DNA of 64,000 nt from JdFR-22 sp964534325 (GCA_964534325.1 CAZHOR010000005.1:1-64000), one strand, 5' to 3'. Counted from the stretch's first letter, positions 1 to 8,883 are shown. The notes: generated by a model from the letters alone, not told the origin. Numbers and translations: made by a program.

Positions 1-232
1 ATTTGTTTTTAAGTGACTGGACTTGGTCCTCCAGACGATTTATTTTCTGGTGAAGCTCATGTTTATCGGTCTCAGCTTTCTTGGCCCTCTTATTCTGTTT
101 CTCCAACTTTTTATCCAGCTTTTTCTTCTCTTCTCTCAACCTCTCCAGCTCTTCCTGTAACTCCACAATCTTTTCTTTTAGCTGTACATTCTCTTCTTGG
201 TAGCTTTTTCCAAAAAGCCTGTCAAAACCCAT
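1..232 (-). CDS. Coiled-coil protein N-terminus, possibly Vms1-like (partial)
   Basis: The reverse strand reads an ATG at 232 followed by 77 codons that run off the left edge. The product starts with a short hydrophobic-basic head (MGFDRLFGKS) and then becomes a continuous, Lys/Glu-rich coiled coil with leucine heptads. A head like this followed by a charged coiled coil resembles the N-terminus of archaeal Vms1/ANKZF1-type peptidyl-tRNA hydrolases, which act in ribosome-associated quality control; this comparison is from memory and the catalytic eRF1-like domain lies outside the window. Other coiled-coil proteins are equally possible. That a gene is present is well supported by the uninterrupted biased codon usage; its identity is weak. 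Confidence 0.55.
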   Translation of the reverse strand, partial: MGFDRLFGKSYQEENVQLKEKIVELQEELERLREEKKKLDKKLEKQNKRAKKAETDKHELHQKINRLEDQVQSLKNK

Positions 233-348
233 TAGAACACCTTAAAAGTTTGAAGCCCACTATACTACCTTCTTAATAGGTGTAAATATAATAATGTAAT
301 GCTTTGAAATTTTATGTTGCCATTCTACTACTAATAACCTACCTCAAG

Positions 349-486
349 TTATCTCACTAGCAGCTGTTTTAGGCGGTCATCAGGAGTCTCAACCCGATGA
401 GAGATATGATCGCCACCATAGAACCCAACACCAGCTAAAAAAGATAGTTTATTTTCTGACAAGCGCTTAGGAAACTTGTTAACCAT
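349..486 (-). CDS. Possible 45-residue small protein
   Basis: An ATG-initiated 45-codon frame in the spacer between the left-edge gene and the PLD-fold protein. The product is mildly basic with a central Phe-Leu-Ala-Gly-Val-Gly-Phe stretch and a charged C-terminus. No Shine-Dalgarno sequence is visible before the ATG. It could be a remnant or a chance frame; nothing recognised. The rest of 233-610 shows no further coding signal. Confidence 0.22.
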   Translation of the reverse strand: MVNKFPKRLSENKLSFLAGVGFYGGDHISHRVETPDDRLKQLLVR

Positions 487-610
487 TTTTCAAAAAAACC
501 CAAACTCTTCCCATCCCGTTATATTAGAGATTTCTATCATCAAAATAGTCTTTAAGTTTCTCATGGAGAGTCAACATAAGTTATTTCTTTGTAAGTTTGC
601 TGTGTTCAGG

Positions 611-1330
611 TTATTTTGGGTTTGTTGATCTGTTGCCCACGATTCTGTCTACTTCTTTGATGTCTAGGTTGAGTTGTTTGGCTATGGTTTCATTGGATAC
701 ACCCGGATTCTTCTCCACCATTTTGGAGATAAAGTTGGTTGCATATGTCTCGTATGTATCTGCTTTGTTCCAGAAATCGTCAAAGTAATCCATAAGTATT
801 TTGGTTAGGTTCTCTGAGCTTATGGTTAATCCTCTTCTTGTTGGCTGGTTCTCTCCCACTACCTCAGGTAGGCCTAGCAGGGCATACTTTTTGTCTATCA
901 GCATGAACCGGAGATCGTATATTACTAGTCCTCCGTGAAGCCTTACCTCAGCTCCGCATTTAGTGTACTGGTAACCCATCTCCAGTTTTTCCGGAGATTC
1001 TGGAAGCAAGAATTTGTATTCAGTGTCCTTATTCTTGCACATGATTTCCAGAATGCTGTTCACATATCTCTGACTGTTTTGGGTGGGTCTGGTTCCCGTG
1101 ACCACAGCGTGTATGCTCTTTGCTTTCTTCATGCCTTCAGTTACCTGATTAAAATATTCCTCCCTTGAAAGGGTTCTCATTGCCGTTGTCAGCAACTTCA
1201 GCAGTTGCTCTCTCCCCTTCCACTCCTTCCTGCTCATCAACAACAATGCAACCGTCACCGTAAGCAATACCAGCTCCAGAAGGAATAGGTAAGGTTCTAT
1301 TTCTTTAAAATCAAAAAACGGTTCCGTCAT
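611..1330 (-). CDS. Membrane-anchored PLD-fold/winged-helix protein
   Basis: 239 residues. One transmembrane helix near residues 15-33 is followed by a cytosolic region that resembles the TrmB-associated phospholipase-D-like fold (about residues 55-180). The catalytic HxK motif of true PLD enzymes is not visible, so this is probably a ligand-sensing or structural version. The last 45 residues (ISKMVEKNPGVSNETIAKQL, then a second helix) look like a helix-turn-helix. A membrane-tethered DNA-binding sensor is a reasonable inference. No operon partner: the next gene on this strand is the RRM protein 176 bp upstream. Confidence 0.6.
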   Translation of the reverse strand: MTEPFFDFKEIEPYLFLLELVLLTVTVALLLMSRKEWKGREQLLKLLTTAMRTLSREEYFNQVTEGMKKAKSIHAVVTGTRPTQNSQRYVNSILEIMCKNKDTEYKFLLPESPEKLEMGYQYTKCGAEVRLHGGLVIYDLRFMLIDKKYALLGLPEVVGENQPTRRGLTISSENLTKILMDYFDDFWNKADTYETYATNFISKMVEKNPGVSNETIAKQLNLDIKEVDRIVGNRSTNPK

Positions 1331-1506
1331 TAATTATCATACTCTTCAATTTATCATTTCGTTTGAACAAAATTATCCAAGTTCGTACCTAATCTATGTC
1401 CCTGATTTATTCATAATTTAACAAAAAAATTAGTAGATATGGTGAAACCATTAAATGGTTTCTTTTGTTAAATTCTTGAGTTTTTTAATGGCTTGAATCT
1501 ACGTGA

Positions 1507-1767
1507 TTAGAAGCGTCTGCCCTGAGGCTTGGGTCGAGCTTTATTCACTTTAATTTCTCGACCGTTCATCGTTGTTCCATTCAAGCCGTCAATGGCAGCT
1601 TTAGCTTCATCTTCGTCAGACATTTCTATAAATGCGAAGCCCTTGGATCTTCCAGAGAACCTATCCTTAACCACGTTTACTGAGAACACCTGACCATAGC
1701 TCTCAAACCCCTGCCTCAGTTCATCGTCTTTGACGTCGTACGGCAGGTTTCCTATATATATGTTCAT
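1507..1767 (-). CDS. Single-RRM RNA-binding protein (copy 1)
   Basis: 86 residues, essentially one RNA recognition motif. RNP2 (IYIGNLP, residues 3-9) and RNP1 (KGFAFIEM, about residues 42-49) are both complete, with the aromatic residues that stack on RNA. A short Arg/Lys-rich tail follows (KARPKPQGRRF). Single-RRM proteins like this are common in cyanobacteria and other bacteria but sparse in archaea. A close paralogue lies at 59131-59391. A clear Shine-Dalgarno GGAG precedes the ATG, and a long AT-rich leader with a motif shared with the paralogue lies upstream. Likely a general single-stranded RNA binder or RNA chaperone; target unknown. Confidence 0.93.
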   Translation of the reverse strand: MNIYIGNLPYDVKDDELRQGFESYGQVFSVNVVKDRFSGRSKGFAFIEMSDEDEAKAAIDGLNGTTMNGREIKVNKARPKPQGRRF

Positions 1768-1870
1768 TTTTTACATCTCCTCTTTAGTTGAAAAAACACA
1801 TAAACAAAAGTCCGTTAAAACAAAGTCTACATATCCTTCAATAAAAAAACTTTGTCGCAGCATATAAATT
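1768..1870 (-). promoter_or_regulatory. Leader and promoter of RRM copy 1
   Basis: On the reverse strand a TATA-like TTTATATG lies at 1861-1868, suggesting transcription starts near 1838 and a leader of roughly 70 nt. Within it, TAACGGACTT (1808-1817) sits 41 nt before the start codon and is followed by a T-rich tract, then a GGAG ribosome-binding site. The same ACGGACTT plus T-rich arrangement lies 47 nt before the start of the second RRM gene. Function as a regulatory leader is inference. Confidence 0.45.
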
Positions 1871-2016
1871 TTGGCATATTTTATTCTATTCCGTTATATA
1901 CTTGATTGAAAACTAGTTGTCCCTTAGAATTAATTATAGAGTCTAGTTATCTCCTCTTTATAGTATCGGTTGAGCAAGAGGCATAGCTTTAAAAGAAGAA
2001 ACACATAATATAGATT

Positions 2017-2448
2017 ATGGTAGAAAACGTTACTCTAAGTGAAACTCGTGTTGCGGGATTAAATTTCAGCGATAAAAAGCCGGTTAAGGGTGAGGAGGTA
2101 TTAATAGCAGGTTACCTGCAATCATACAACAAGAAAGAGAGAAAGTGGGAGCCAGTAGAGAATAAGAATGTAGAGGTCCGAGTTGATGGGGAGAGAGCTG
2201 GTGACAGTAGAACTGATCACAATGGTTACTTCTCTTTTGAGCATAACTTCAACGTCCTTGGAGATCACACTGTAGAGGTGAGATTCGAGGGGTCCCAAAA
2301 TCTTGCGAAAACAGGCGCCTCAAACTCTTTGAGCGTTATTACCCAAAAACAGAGAAGAAATGTAGAGAGAATGGTGAAAATCGTGCTCGCAGCCATAGGA
2401 TTGATCATTGTAATCGCCATATTAGCCCTATACATGGCTAAAGGCTAA
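2017..2448 (+). CDS. Tail-anchored protein with Ig-like beta domain
   Basis: 143 residues. Residues 1-105 form a beta-rich domain with the pattern of an Ig-like or carboxypeptidase regulatory-like fold (GEEVLIAGYL, VEVRVDGERAG, DHNGYFSFEHNF, GDHTVEVRFEG). A basic linker and one strong transmembrane helix (about 120-140) close the protein. There is no N-terminal signal peptide, so either the domain faces the cytosol as a tail-anchored protein or it is exported another way. Function unknown. Confidence 0.65.
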   Translation: MVENVTLSETRVAGLNFSDKKPVKGEEVLIAGYLQSYNKKERKWEPVENKNVEVRVDGERAGDSRTDHNGYFSFEHNFNVLGDHTVEVRFEGSQNLAKTGASNSLSVITQKQRRNVERMVKIVLAAIGLIIVIAILALYMAKG

Positions 2449-2646
2449 CAAAATTATCAGTAATCACTTCATTTAACTGACTGTTATGATTAAAGAATGG
2501 AAACTGTAACAGGCGCCTGAAACAGCGACATTTGAATAGTGATCATGTCCAGCATGATTGAAGAGACACCCTTCCTACAGCGAGCTGGAAAAAATGGATT
2601 AAAGAGCTAATAATCGAATTTAGATTACATGGTTTACAAAACACGA

Positions 2647-3630
2647 TTATATATCATATTCATCTTTTATCTCTCCAAATATTTCTTCTATCAAATCTTC
2701 CATGGTGACCAGCCCTATTGTTCTTCCTTCTGCTGATTGGATTATCGCTATGTGGTTTCTTTTTCTCTGCATTTCTCTTAAGACGTTATCAATCTTCATC
2801 CCTGAGGGGATTTTTAATGCTTCTCTCATTATTTCCTTAACAGGTGTTTTCTCCTTTTTGAGTAGGGCATCTTTCACGTGAACTATCCCCCGTATATCGT
2901 CCTTATTTTTTCCGAATACAGGGAATCGCGAATATCCTGTTTCCATTGACTTCTTCATGAGGTTTCCCACGTTGCTATTCCCCTGAAGTCCTACTATCTG
3001 TTGCCTGGGGACGAAAACTTCCCTTACCCTGGTCTCATCGAAATCAAAAACCTCTCTCACCAGCGTTCTCTCATCACTTTTAATGGTTCCAACCTCCACT
3101 CCCAAGTCAAGCATGGTCTTGATCTCTTCTTCAGTGATTATCAGCTGTCCCCTTTCTTCTTTCCCCATTACCTTCAAAAAAGCGTCAGAAACGAAGGTGA
3201 AGGTTTTTACCACAGGGTGAAACGCCTTTCGGATGATGTAGAGGGGTCTGGACACCTGTAGGGCGAATTTCTGGTTGTTTATGCCAAATGCTTTGGGCAT
3301 AGCCTCCCCAAAAACAACAATAAGCAAGGTCATCACTGCTGCCGCTATCCCAGCTCCCAGATTTCCCAGAAGGTAAACGGCTATCGTCCCAGCGATTATA
3401 GAGGCAGTGATGTTCACCAGGTTGTTGCAGATTACTACTGCACTAACCACCTCATCCGACTCGTCCAGAAGCTTTTCCAGTAGAACAGCATTCTTATCGC
3501 CTTTAGCTGTTCTGTCTCTTAATTTAATTCTGTCTGTGGACACGAAAGCCATTTCAGCGGCAGCAAAAAATGCTGATAAAAAAATTAAAATTCCTATTAC
3601 TGGAACTGCCACAAGAAAGGTCATAAACAT
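2647..3630 (-). CDS. CNNM/CorC-family membrane protein (DUF21 + CBS pair)
   Basis: 327 residues. A DUF21 transmembrane domain (about residues 1-180, four hydrophobic segments, with the conserved EMAFVS and FGEAMPKA motifs) is followed by a CBS pair (about 190-325, including VPRQQIVGL and IGLVTMEDLIEEIFGEI). The usual C-terminal CorC_HlyC domain of bacterial homologues is absent; the protein stops right after the second CBS domain. Members of this family are implicated in Mg2+ or Na+ transport and regulated by nucleotides bound to CBS. Transport direction cannot be read from sequence. Confidence 0.88.
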   Translation of the reverse strand: MFMTFLVAVPVIGILIFLSAFFAAAEMAFVSTDRIKLRDRTAKGDKNAVLLEKLLDESDEVVSAVVICNNLVNITASIIAGTIAVYLLGNLGAGIAAAVMTLLIVVFGEAMPKAFGINNQKFALQVSRPLYIIRKAFHPVVKTFTFVSDAFLKVMGKEERGQLIITEEEIKTMLDLGVEVGTIKSDERTLVREVFDFDETRVREVFVPRQQIVGLQGNSNVGNLMKKSMETGYSRFPVFGKNKDDIRGIVHVKDALLKKEKTPVKEIMREALKIPSGMKIDNVLREMQRKRNHIAIIQSAEGRTIGLVTMEDLIEEIFGEIKDEYDI

Positions 3631-3827
3631 ACTTGAAGATACATGTATTTTAATCTCCTTTTAGTGAAGAAAAAATCTTTCTGTGAAGGAAGAGTGAAGG
3701 ACTGAAGCAATTGTAGCATAACCACCACAGAAAAACAGGCTGGCAGCAGATACCAATACATCCCAACCTGAGCAGTCGGTTCTCTATCCATTACTAATCC
3801 CGAGCTTTATGATAAAGAAATAATTTT

Positions 3828-4814
3828 TTAGAGTATTATCTCTATCCCCAGCTTTTCAGCCAGCTCTTTGTATCTATTTCTGATGGTAACTTCTGTAACG
3901 CCCGCTACTTCTGCAACTTCTCTCTGGGTCCTTCTTTCTCCACCCAGAATCGAGGCTATGTATATTGCGGCAGCTGCAACACCTGTTGGACCTCTTCCGC
4001 TGGTGAGCTCCATTTCTTCTGCCTTCTTTATGATCTCCACGGCCTTCTTCTGGACCTCACCACTTAGGCCGAGGGCGGCGCAGAATCGGGGCACGTAGTC
4101 TGCTGGGCTGGTAGGCATCAATTTGAGGCTCAGCTCTCTGGCAATGAATCTGTAAGTTCTACCGACCTCCTTTCTGTCAACCCTGGAGTAAATTGCTATC
4201 TCAGCCAGTGTTCTGGGAACTCCTGCCTGTCTACAAGCGGCGTAGAGGGCGGCTGCGACCACACCCTCGATACTCCTACCTCTTATGAGGTTCTTGTCCA
4301 CAGCTTTTCTGTATACCACGGCGGCAGTCTCTCTAACACTCTTGGGCAAACCAAAAGCTGAGGACATTCTGTCCAGTTCGCTTAAAGCAAAAGCCAGGTT
4401 CCTTTCCGTAGCGTTACTGATCCTTATTCTTCTCTGCCACTTTCTCAGCCTGAACAACTGGGCTTTATTTCTCACCGAAATAGCTTTACCGTAAAAGTCC
4501 TTGTTTCCCCAACCGATTGTGGTTGAAAGCCCTTTATCGTGAATGGTGTTGGTTACTGGAGCACCAACTCTACTTCTCTTATCTCTCTGCTCACTATCGA
4601 AAGCTCTCCACTCAGGTCCTTCATCAATATAAGTGTCTTCCAGAACGAGACCACAATCCTGGCAGATGAACTCACCACGCCTATAATCCCTGATGAGTCT
4701 AGGACTACCACACTCAGGGCAAGCCTCCAGTGTCTCCTCCTTCTCTACTTCCTTCTCAGTTTCTTTTCTCTCTACTTCCTTTTCCTTTTCCCTTACTTTT
4801 TCTATCTCCAGCAT
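3828..4814 (-). CDS. tfb: Transcription initiation factor IIB (TFB)
   Basis: 328 residues. It recruits RNA polymerase to TBP-bound promoters. The N-terminal zinc ribbon has Cys32, Cys35, Cys51 and Cys54 and is followed by the B-reader region (PEWRAF). Two cyclin-like repeats fill about residues 130-320, and the second ends with a HTH-like helix (VAEVAGVTEVTIRNRY) that reads the BRE. A strongly charged Lys/Glu extension of about 30 residues precedes the zinc ribbon, which is longer than in many archaeal TFBs. Single copy within the window; other copies elsewhere cannot be excluded. Confidence 0.97.
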   Translation of the reverse strand: MLEIEKVREKEKEVERKETEKEVEKEETLEACPECGSPRLIRDYRRGEFICQDCGLVLEDTYIDEGPEWRAFDSEQRDKRSRVGAPVTNTIHDKGLSTTIGWGNKDFYGKAISVRNKAQLFRLRKWQRRIRISNATERNLAFALSELDRMSSAFGLPKSVRETAAVVYRKAVDKNLIRGRSIEGVVAAALYAACRQAGVPRTLAEIAIYSRVDRKEVGRTYRFIARELSLKLMPTSPADYVPRFCAALGLSGEVQKKAVEIIKKAEEMELTSGRGPTGVAAAAIYIASILGGERRTQREVAEVAGVTEVTIRNRYKELAEKLGIEIIL

Positions 4815-5374
4815 GAAGAATCACCACAAATAAATCTTTTCAGCAGGACTAAAAGCTCCAAACTTCTTTCCTGAAGTTTTCAACGCCTCTTTTTCAGGTC
4901 TTATGAGCGCAAAAGGAGACCTCGTTGGCCCAATTATATCTTGAATAGTTCCGACTTTCTCGGCTTATTGTTGGCTATCTTGGAGCCAATTTGGATAGAT
5001 TATTCGGTTCTAGAGGTGACCAAACTACAATCTCTCATAGGTCTTCATAATAATCTCCAAACAGTTAAATAGTTCTAGTCAGCTCAACATACGGACATCA
5101 TAATCTTATTAAGAGAGCTGTTGCCTTACTACTCAGAATATTAACTATATCGAAACTTTAAAATATATTAGTTTACCTTTTTATATAAACCTTTCTATGG
5201 GCTGACCTTACTTTTTCACTATAAATGTTGGATTCTGTTACTTCCTTATAGCTGGTTATAATATCAAAGTTTATTTTTTATATAGTGGATGTGGACATCG
5301 GCTTATTTCTTTGTAAGCTTAATTGATTCTCTTCACATGGCGTAGAGGGTTCAATAATAAGGTACGTAATAAAG
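4815..5374. other. AT-rich intergenic region upstream of tfb
   Basis: About 560 nt with no frame longer than a few tens of codons and no convincing ribosome-binding site. It should hold the tfb promoter near its left end and the 3' flank of tRNA-Arg at its right end. Several TATA-like tracts (for example TTTTATATAAA near 5180-5190) are present, but no downstream gene justifies calling them promoters. Confidence 0.4.
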
Positions 5375-5449
5375 CGGACCCGGCGGGATTTGAACCCGCG
5401 ATCCCTGGCTTAGAAGGCCAGTGCTTTATCCATGCTAAGCCACGGGCCC
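5375..5449 (-). tRNA. tRNA-Arg (anticodon UCU)
   Basis: The reverse strand folds as a full cloverleaf of 75 nt: acceptor stem GGGCCCG/CGGGTCC with one G-U pair, D arm, anticodon stem CTGGC/GCCAG with loop CTTCTAA (anticodon TCT), T arm GCGGG/CCCGC with loop TTCAAAT, discriminator G. No intron is present and CCA is not encoded. Confidence 0.95.
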
Positions 5450-5606
5450 TTGTCAATAAATTGTATTTGGGCTATTTGAATTATTCCCTGCAACTGTTTT
5501 TTAATATTTTCGCAGGTAAAGATTTCGCTCTCATCCACTCTCTGAAATAAATCGGATAAACGGGGCATGAAAGATATGACCATTTGACCAAAATCTAATA
5601 TATAGA

Positions 5607-6183
5607 GTGGATGTCGTCGTTTTGTGCTGGAAGGTATTTTATATAATTCCTTTGGTGACTGTTGGTCTGGCGGAATTCGGAGATAAAACCCAGTTATCTA
5701 TCCTGCTCTTGTCCTCTAAAGTCAAGAGAATGTTCAACCTGTTGATTGGCGTGCTGGCAGCCTTTTTGATAGTGGATGGTACCGCCATCTTGATGGGGCA
5801 ATAAATCACCAACATAGTGCCAAATAACTGAGTTAACATAGCAGCCAGCAGATCTTCATAATATCTGGTGTCCTGGTCCTGTTCGCCAGCAAAAGCAGCT
5901 CTGCTGACGAATATTTCGAGAATTGTTTTAGAAGCCCGTTCTACGTGGGATTCACCCTAATCATCCTATCGGAGTGGGGAGATAAATCCCAGATCGTCTC
6001 TGGATTATTCTCTACCCAATATAATTACATAATGGTGCTGGCAGGAGTAATGATAGCCCTCGCCCTCCTGTCCTCCATAGCCATCTACTTCGGCGGACTA
6101 ATCCAGCAGAATGGAAAGAGAAACCCTCGAAAAAATTGGGAGCACTGTTCATACTGATAGGCGTGTCATTCCTGATATACTGA
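5607..6183 (+). pseudogene. Degraded UPF0016/Gdt1-family cation transporter
   Basis: Two halves of a UPF0016 protein can be read in shifted frames. The first (from GTG 5607) contains the signature AEFGDKTQL and ends at TAA 5803-5805. The second, from about 5850, contains the matching second signature SEWGDKSQI; a further frame change near 6125-6135 is needed to reach a final KKLGALFILIGVSFLIY ending at 6181-6183. Intact family members carry two E-x-G-D-K-[ST] motifs in a six-helix fold and move Mn2+ or Ca2+. At least two shifts plus in-frame stops (TAA 5803, TGA 5830) make a working product unlikely unless there are sequencing errors. Confidence 0.85.
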
Positions 6184-6207
6184 CACTAAATACGAGCGCA
6201 TAATTTT

Positions 6208-6648
6208 TCAAGTCTTATTCTTATCCACATATTTATTCAAGAACACTTCTGCTTCTTTGAGGTCTTCCTCGTCTTCGAAGTAGAGTGTTTTTACGGAAAA
6301 CGGAGAGCTTTTCTGTAGTTCCAGGTCTATTTTGAGGGAGTCTGCATCCTTTTTGTATCCTTTTAGTTGTTTGAGGTCGGTTTTGAATGGTTTGTAGTGT
6401 ATTCTGTCTTCATCGTCGATGTGGTATTGTCGGGGCTTACCTAATACTATCTGGATATAGAGGAAGATGAACAGCAACAGGATGCCGGTTATTATCAGGG
6501 ACCTCCCAAGTTCGCCTGTGGTCATATATCTTCCGGCTCCTGCGGCACCGGCGAATACCAGCAGTATAATTCCGAATAGCAGCCATTTTTTGCGTGCTAT
6601 GGGGTTGTTTATAGCTCTATAGTTCCATATCATATCTTTACACCTCAA
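6208..6648 (-). CDS. Two-helix membrane protein of unknown function
   Basis: 146 residues. Two transmembrane helices near residues 21-40 and 50-70 form a hairpin, followed by a C-terminal cytosolic domain of about 75 residues rich in Asp, Lys and Leu that resembles PH-like bacterial membrane proteins in layout only. No family recognised. It is convergent with the decayed UPF0016 gene. Confidence 0.6.
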   Translation of the reverse strand: MRCKDMIWNYRAINNPIARKKWLLFGIILLVFAGAAGAGRYMTTGELGRSLIITGILLLFIFLYIQIVLGKPRQYHIDDEDRIHYKPFKTDLKQLKGYKKDADSLKIDLELQKSSPFSVKTLYFEDEEDLKEAEVFLNKYVDKNKT

Positions 6649-6899
6649 CGGGGTTCAGTTTACTATTTGAGTTCTGTAATGGGAGCAAGCATCAATTTTT
6701 TATCCAAGTTTATGATATGATTTATAAACTTTCTTTTCTTTGTTTCTTTGTTTAAGTTGTATCCTCTCTCTATCATCCCCCATTTTTCATCACAGTCTCA
6801 CCAGAAGGTTTAAATAACTGTACATTCAAGTTAGGTCTTGCACCCGAAAGATTTATAATGATTAAAAATTATCATAACAAAAAAGGTGGTGAAACAACT

Positions 6900-7139
6900 A
6901 TGGAACTATGGAAAAGGCTTGCAGAGATATATATATCGGAAAACGATAAGGAAGATATAATCGCTGAGCTCAACTCACTATATAACGAGGTTTCTCAATC
7001 AGAATTTGATAAAGATGAGAAGAAGAGGCTGGAAAACACTATCAAAAATATCAAGAAAAGCGATAACGTAAGCAGAAGTTTGGAGCACTATTTCTCCAAA
7101 GAGCATGCTCAATTCCTTCTCAACAGAGAGGAGCAATAA
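6900..7139 (+). CDS. Small acidic helical protein
   Basis: 79 residues from ATG 6900, chosen because AAAGGTGGTGA stands 8 nt upstream; an earlier in-frame ATG at 6858 would add 14 residues that read through this ribosome-binding site. The product is highly charged and helical (MELWKRLAEIY, then Glu/Lys-rich helices), with no Cys and no membrane segment. Function unknown. It precedes the CrtI-like gene by about 80 nt in the same direction. Confidence 0.6.
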   Translation: MELWKRLAEIYISENDKEDIIAELNSLYNEVSQSEFDKDEKKRLENTIKNIKKSDNVSRSLEHYFSKEHAQFLLNREEQ

Positions 7140-7223
7140 AACTCCCTCATTTTCCCTCTTTTCTACCCTTTTGTATCAGTGTCAGCAGAAAAGCTAAAGA
7201 AGTCCTTATTCCGACAGGTTCTA

Positions 7224-8654
7224 ATGAGCGAGGAATTTGATTTCGCCGTTATTGGAGCAGGAATCGGTGGCTTGGCGGCAGCCAATGAGCTGAAGGGTTC
7301 AGGGAAACTTATCTTGGTGGATAAACTTTTCAGGCCCGGTGGGACCTCTTATTCCTTCAAAAGAGATGGCTACGAATTCTTGACAGGTCCCCTGGGATTT
7401 AGCCACCCCGATTTCGTCAACTCGTGGTTAAGACATAAAGGATTCGGGGAATTAAAGTTCATCCGAAAGGATTACCATATTCTGGCAGGAGATATTGACA
7501 TAAAGATCTCTGGCCCTCTTGAGCAGGTGGAAAAAGAATTGAATAGATTATTTCCCCATGAAAACGTTCATCAAGCTATTGCAGAACTAAAGAACGTCAT
7601 CGGAAAAGTCAGGGGGGCATTTGCTCACGAAGGAGGTATTTTTAATGCCATCAAGAATGAGCCGGTCAAAGAAGACCTATCGCCCTACCTCTACCCCGCT
7701 AGAGAGTATTTCTCCGATTTTGTGGAAAATGAAGAGCTCCTCAACATCCTTTCTGGAATGGGATTGAAGAAATCCGATGATTCCGCTCTGGCTTCAGCCT
7801 ACATGTGGGACGTGCTCACCGAAACCGGCATCTGGTACCCTGAAGGCGGATTCAAGTCCCTTATCAGAAGTCTTTACGAGCCAGTAAAACATGATTCAAG
7901 CCTCCGTACAGGTGTAGAAGAAATATCATCAGACGGAGAGTTTTACCGGCTGACCACCACCAAGGACACCTACCTAACAAGGAACGTTATCTCCAACGCG
8001 GATGCCAACATTACCGCCCAATTACTATCCAATGACCTCCACAAAGACTTTAAACAGTTCTTAGAAGGTAGGGAGGAAGGTGGATCAGTATTCACAGTTT
8101 ATCTGGGCGTGGAGAGGTCCAGGATACACACCACCAGGATAAAAGCTTCTCACACCCTTTACTACCCCTATTTGGACCGCGAAAATACCATGAACGATAA
8201 CAGGTTCTATGGAACTGAAGTGGAAGTATCATTTATATCAGATCACGATGAGCTTGCGCCTCAGGGCAGTGCAGCGATCATGTTGAGAGCCCCATCCAGA
8301 TACGATGACTGCAAATTCGACACCAAAGAGAAATACTATGGGTTCAAGGAAAAAGTCTCGCAGGAATTAAGAGAGGTCGTGGAGCCCTTAATACCTCACA
8401 TATCAAATGCGAACATAATGGATGCCTCTACTCCTCTGACCTATGAGACGTGGGGTGGGAGATACAGGGGCTCGGTTCCCGGCTGGGACTGGACCGATGA
8501 GATCTCCAGGTGTATGGTCAAAACACCCCTGAAAAACTTCTATCTCTGCGGGATCTACTCTTTCTCCATCCCATTTCTGGGGGCATTCCCTACTTCATTG
8601 TACAGCGGGAGTCTGGCAGCCCGATCTATAAAAGAGGGGGACCATCTGCTCTAA
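7224..8654 (+). CDS. FAD-dependent oxidoreductase, phytoene desaturase/CrtISO-like
   Basis: 476 residues from ATG 7224; a GTG at 7179 would add 15 residues not expected before the Rossmann strand. The N-terminus has the FAD-binding signature VIGAGIGGLAAANEL and the next conserved RPGGTSYSF. The C-terminus has the flavoprotein ending NFYLCGIYSF...GAFPTSLYSG. This is the layout of phytoene desaturases, carotenoid isomerases and retinol saturases. The exact substrate cannot be set from sequence; no carotenoid synthase is nearby. Cytosolic or membrane-associated. Confidence 0.8.
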   Translation: MSEEFDFAVIGAGIGGLAAANELKGSGKLILVDKLFRPGGTSYSFKRDGYEFLTGPLGFSHPDFVNSWLRHKGFGELKFIRKDYHILAGDIDIKISGPLEQVEKELNRLFPHENVHQAIAELKNVIGKVRGAFAHEGGIFNAIKNEPVKEDLSPYLYPAREYFSDFVENEELLNILSGMGLKKSDDSALASAYMWDVLTETGIWYPEGGFKSLIRSLYEPVKHDSSLRTGVEEISSDGEFYRLTTTKDTYLTRNVISNADANITAQLLSNDLHKDFKQFLEGREEGGSVFTVYLGVERSRIHTTRIKASHTLYYPYLDRENTMNDNRFYGTEVEVSFISDHDELAPQGSAAIMLRAPSRYDDCKFDTKEKYYGFKEKVSQELREVVEPLIPHISNANIMDASTPLTYETWGGRYRGSVPGWDWTDEISRCMVKTPLKNFYLCGIYSFSIPFLGAFPTSLYSGSLAARSIKEGDHLL

Positions 8655-8732
8655 CGAGATGTTAATGGAAGTTATTCAGTTAAAACAATACTTTCAGTCT
8701 CTACCTCCACCTTCTATCCTCTACCATAATTC

Positions 8733-8740
8733 TTATATAT
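8733..8740 (+). promoter_or_regulatory. TATA box of 5S rRNA
   Basis: TTATATAT lies about 24 nt upstream of the predicted 5S 5' end, the normal archaeal spacing. Confidence 0.65.
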
Positions 8741-8760
8741 CGGACACGGTTAGTTAGGAG

Positions 8761-8883
8761 TGCCGACGGCCACAGAGGCAGGGGGTACACCCGGACTCTT
8801 TCCGAACCCGGAAGTTAAGCCCTGCTTCGTCCCGTGTTGTACTGTGTTCCGAGAGGGCACGGGAACCACGGGAGCTGTCGGCA
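8761..8883 (+). rRNA. rrf: 5S ribosomal RNA
   Basis: About 123 nt with closing helix TGCCGACGGCC paired to GAGCTGTCGGCA. It carries the diagnostic loop B/C sequence CCGAACCCGGAAGTTAAGC and the loop A region CACAGAGGCAGGGGG. The gene is isolated: neither 16S nor 23S nor a tRNA adjoins it. Exact ends may differ by one or two bases. Confidence 0.96.

Noticed and set aside
2484..2570. C/D box RNA between 2484 and 2570
   Set aside because: Box-like strings are degenerate and spacers too long.
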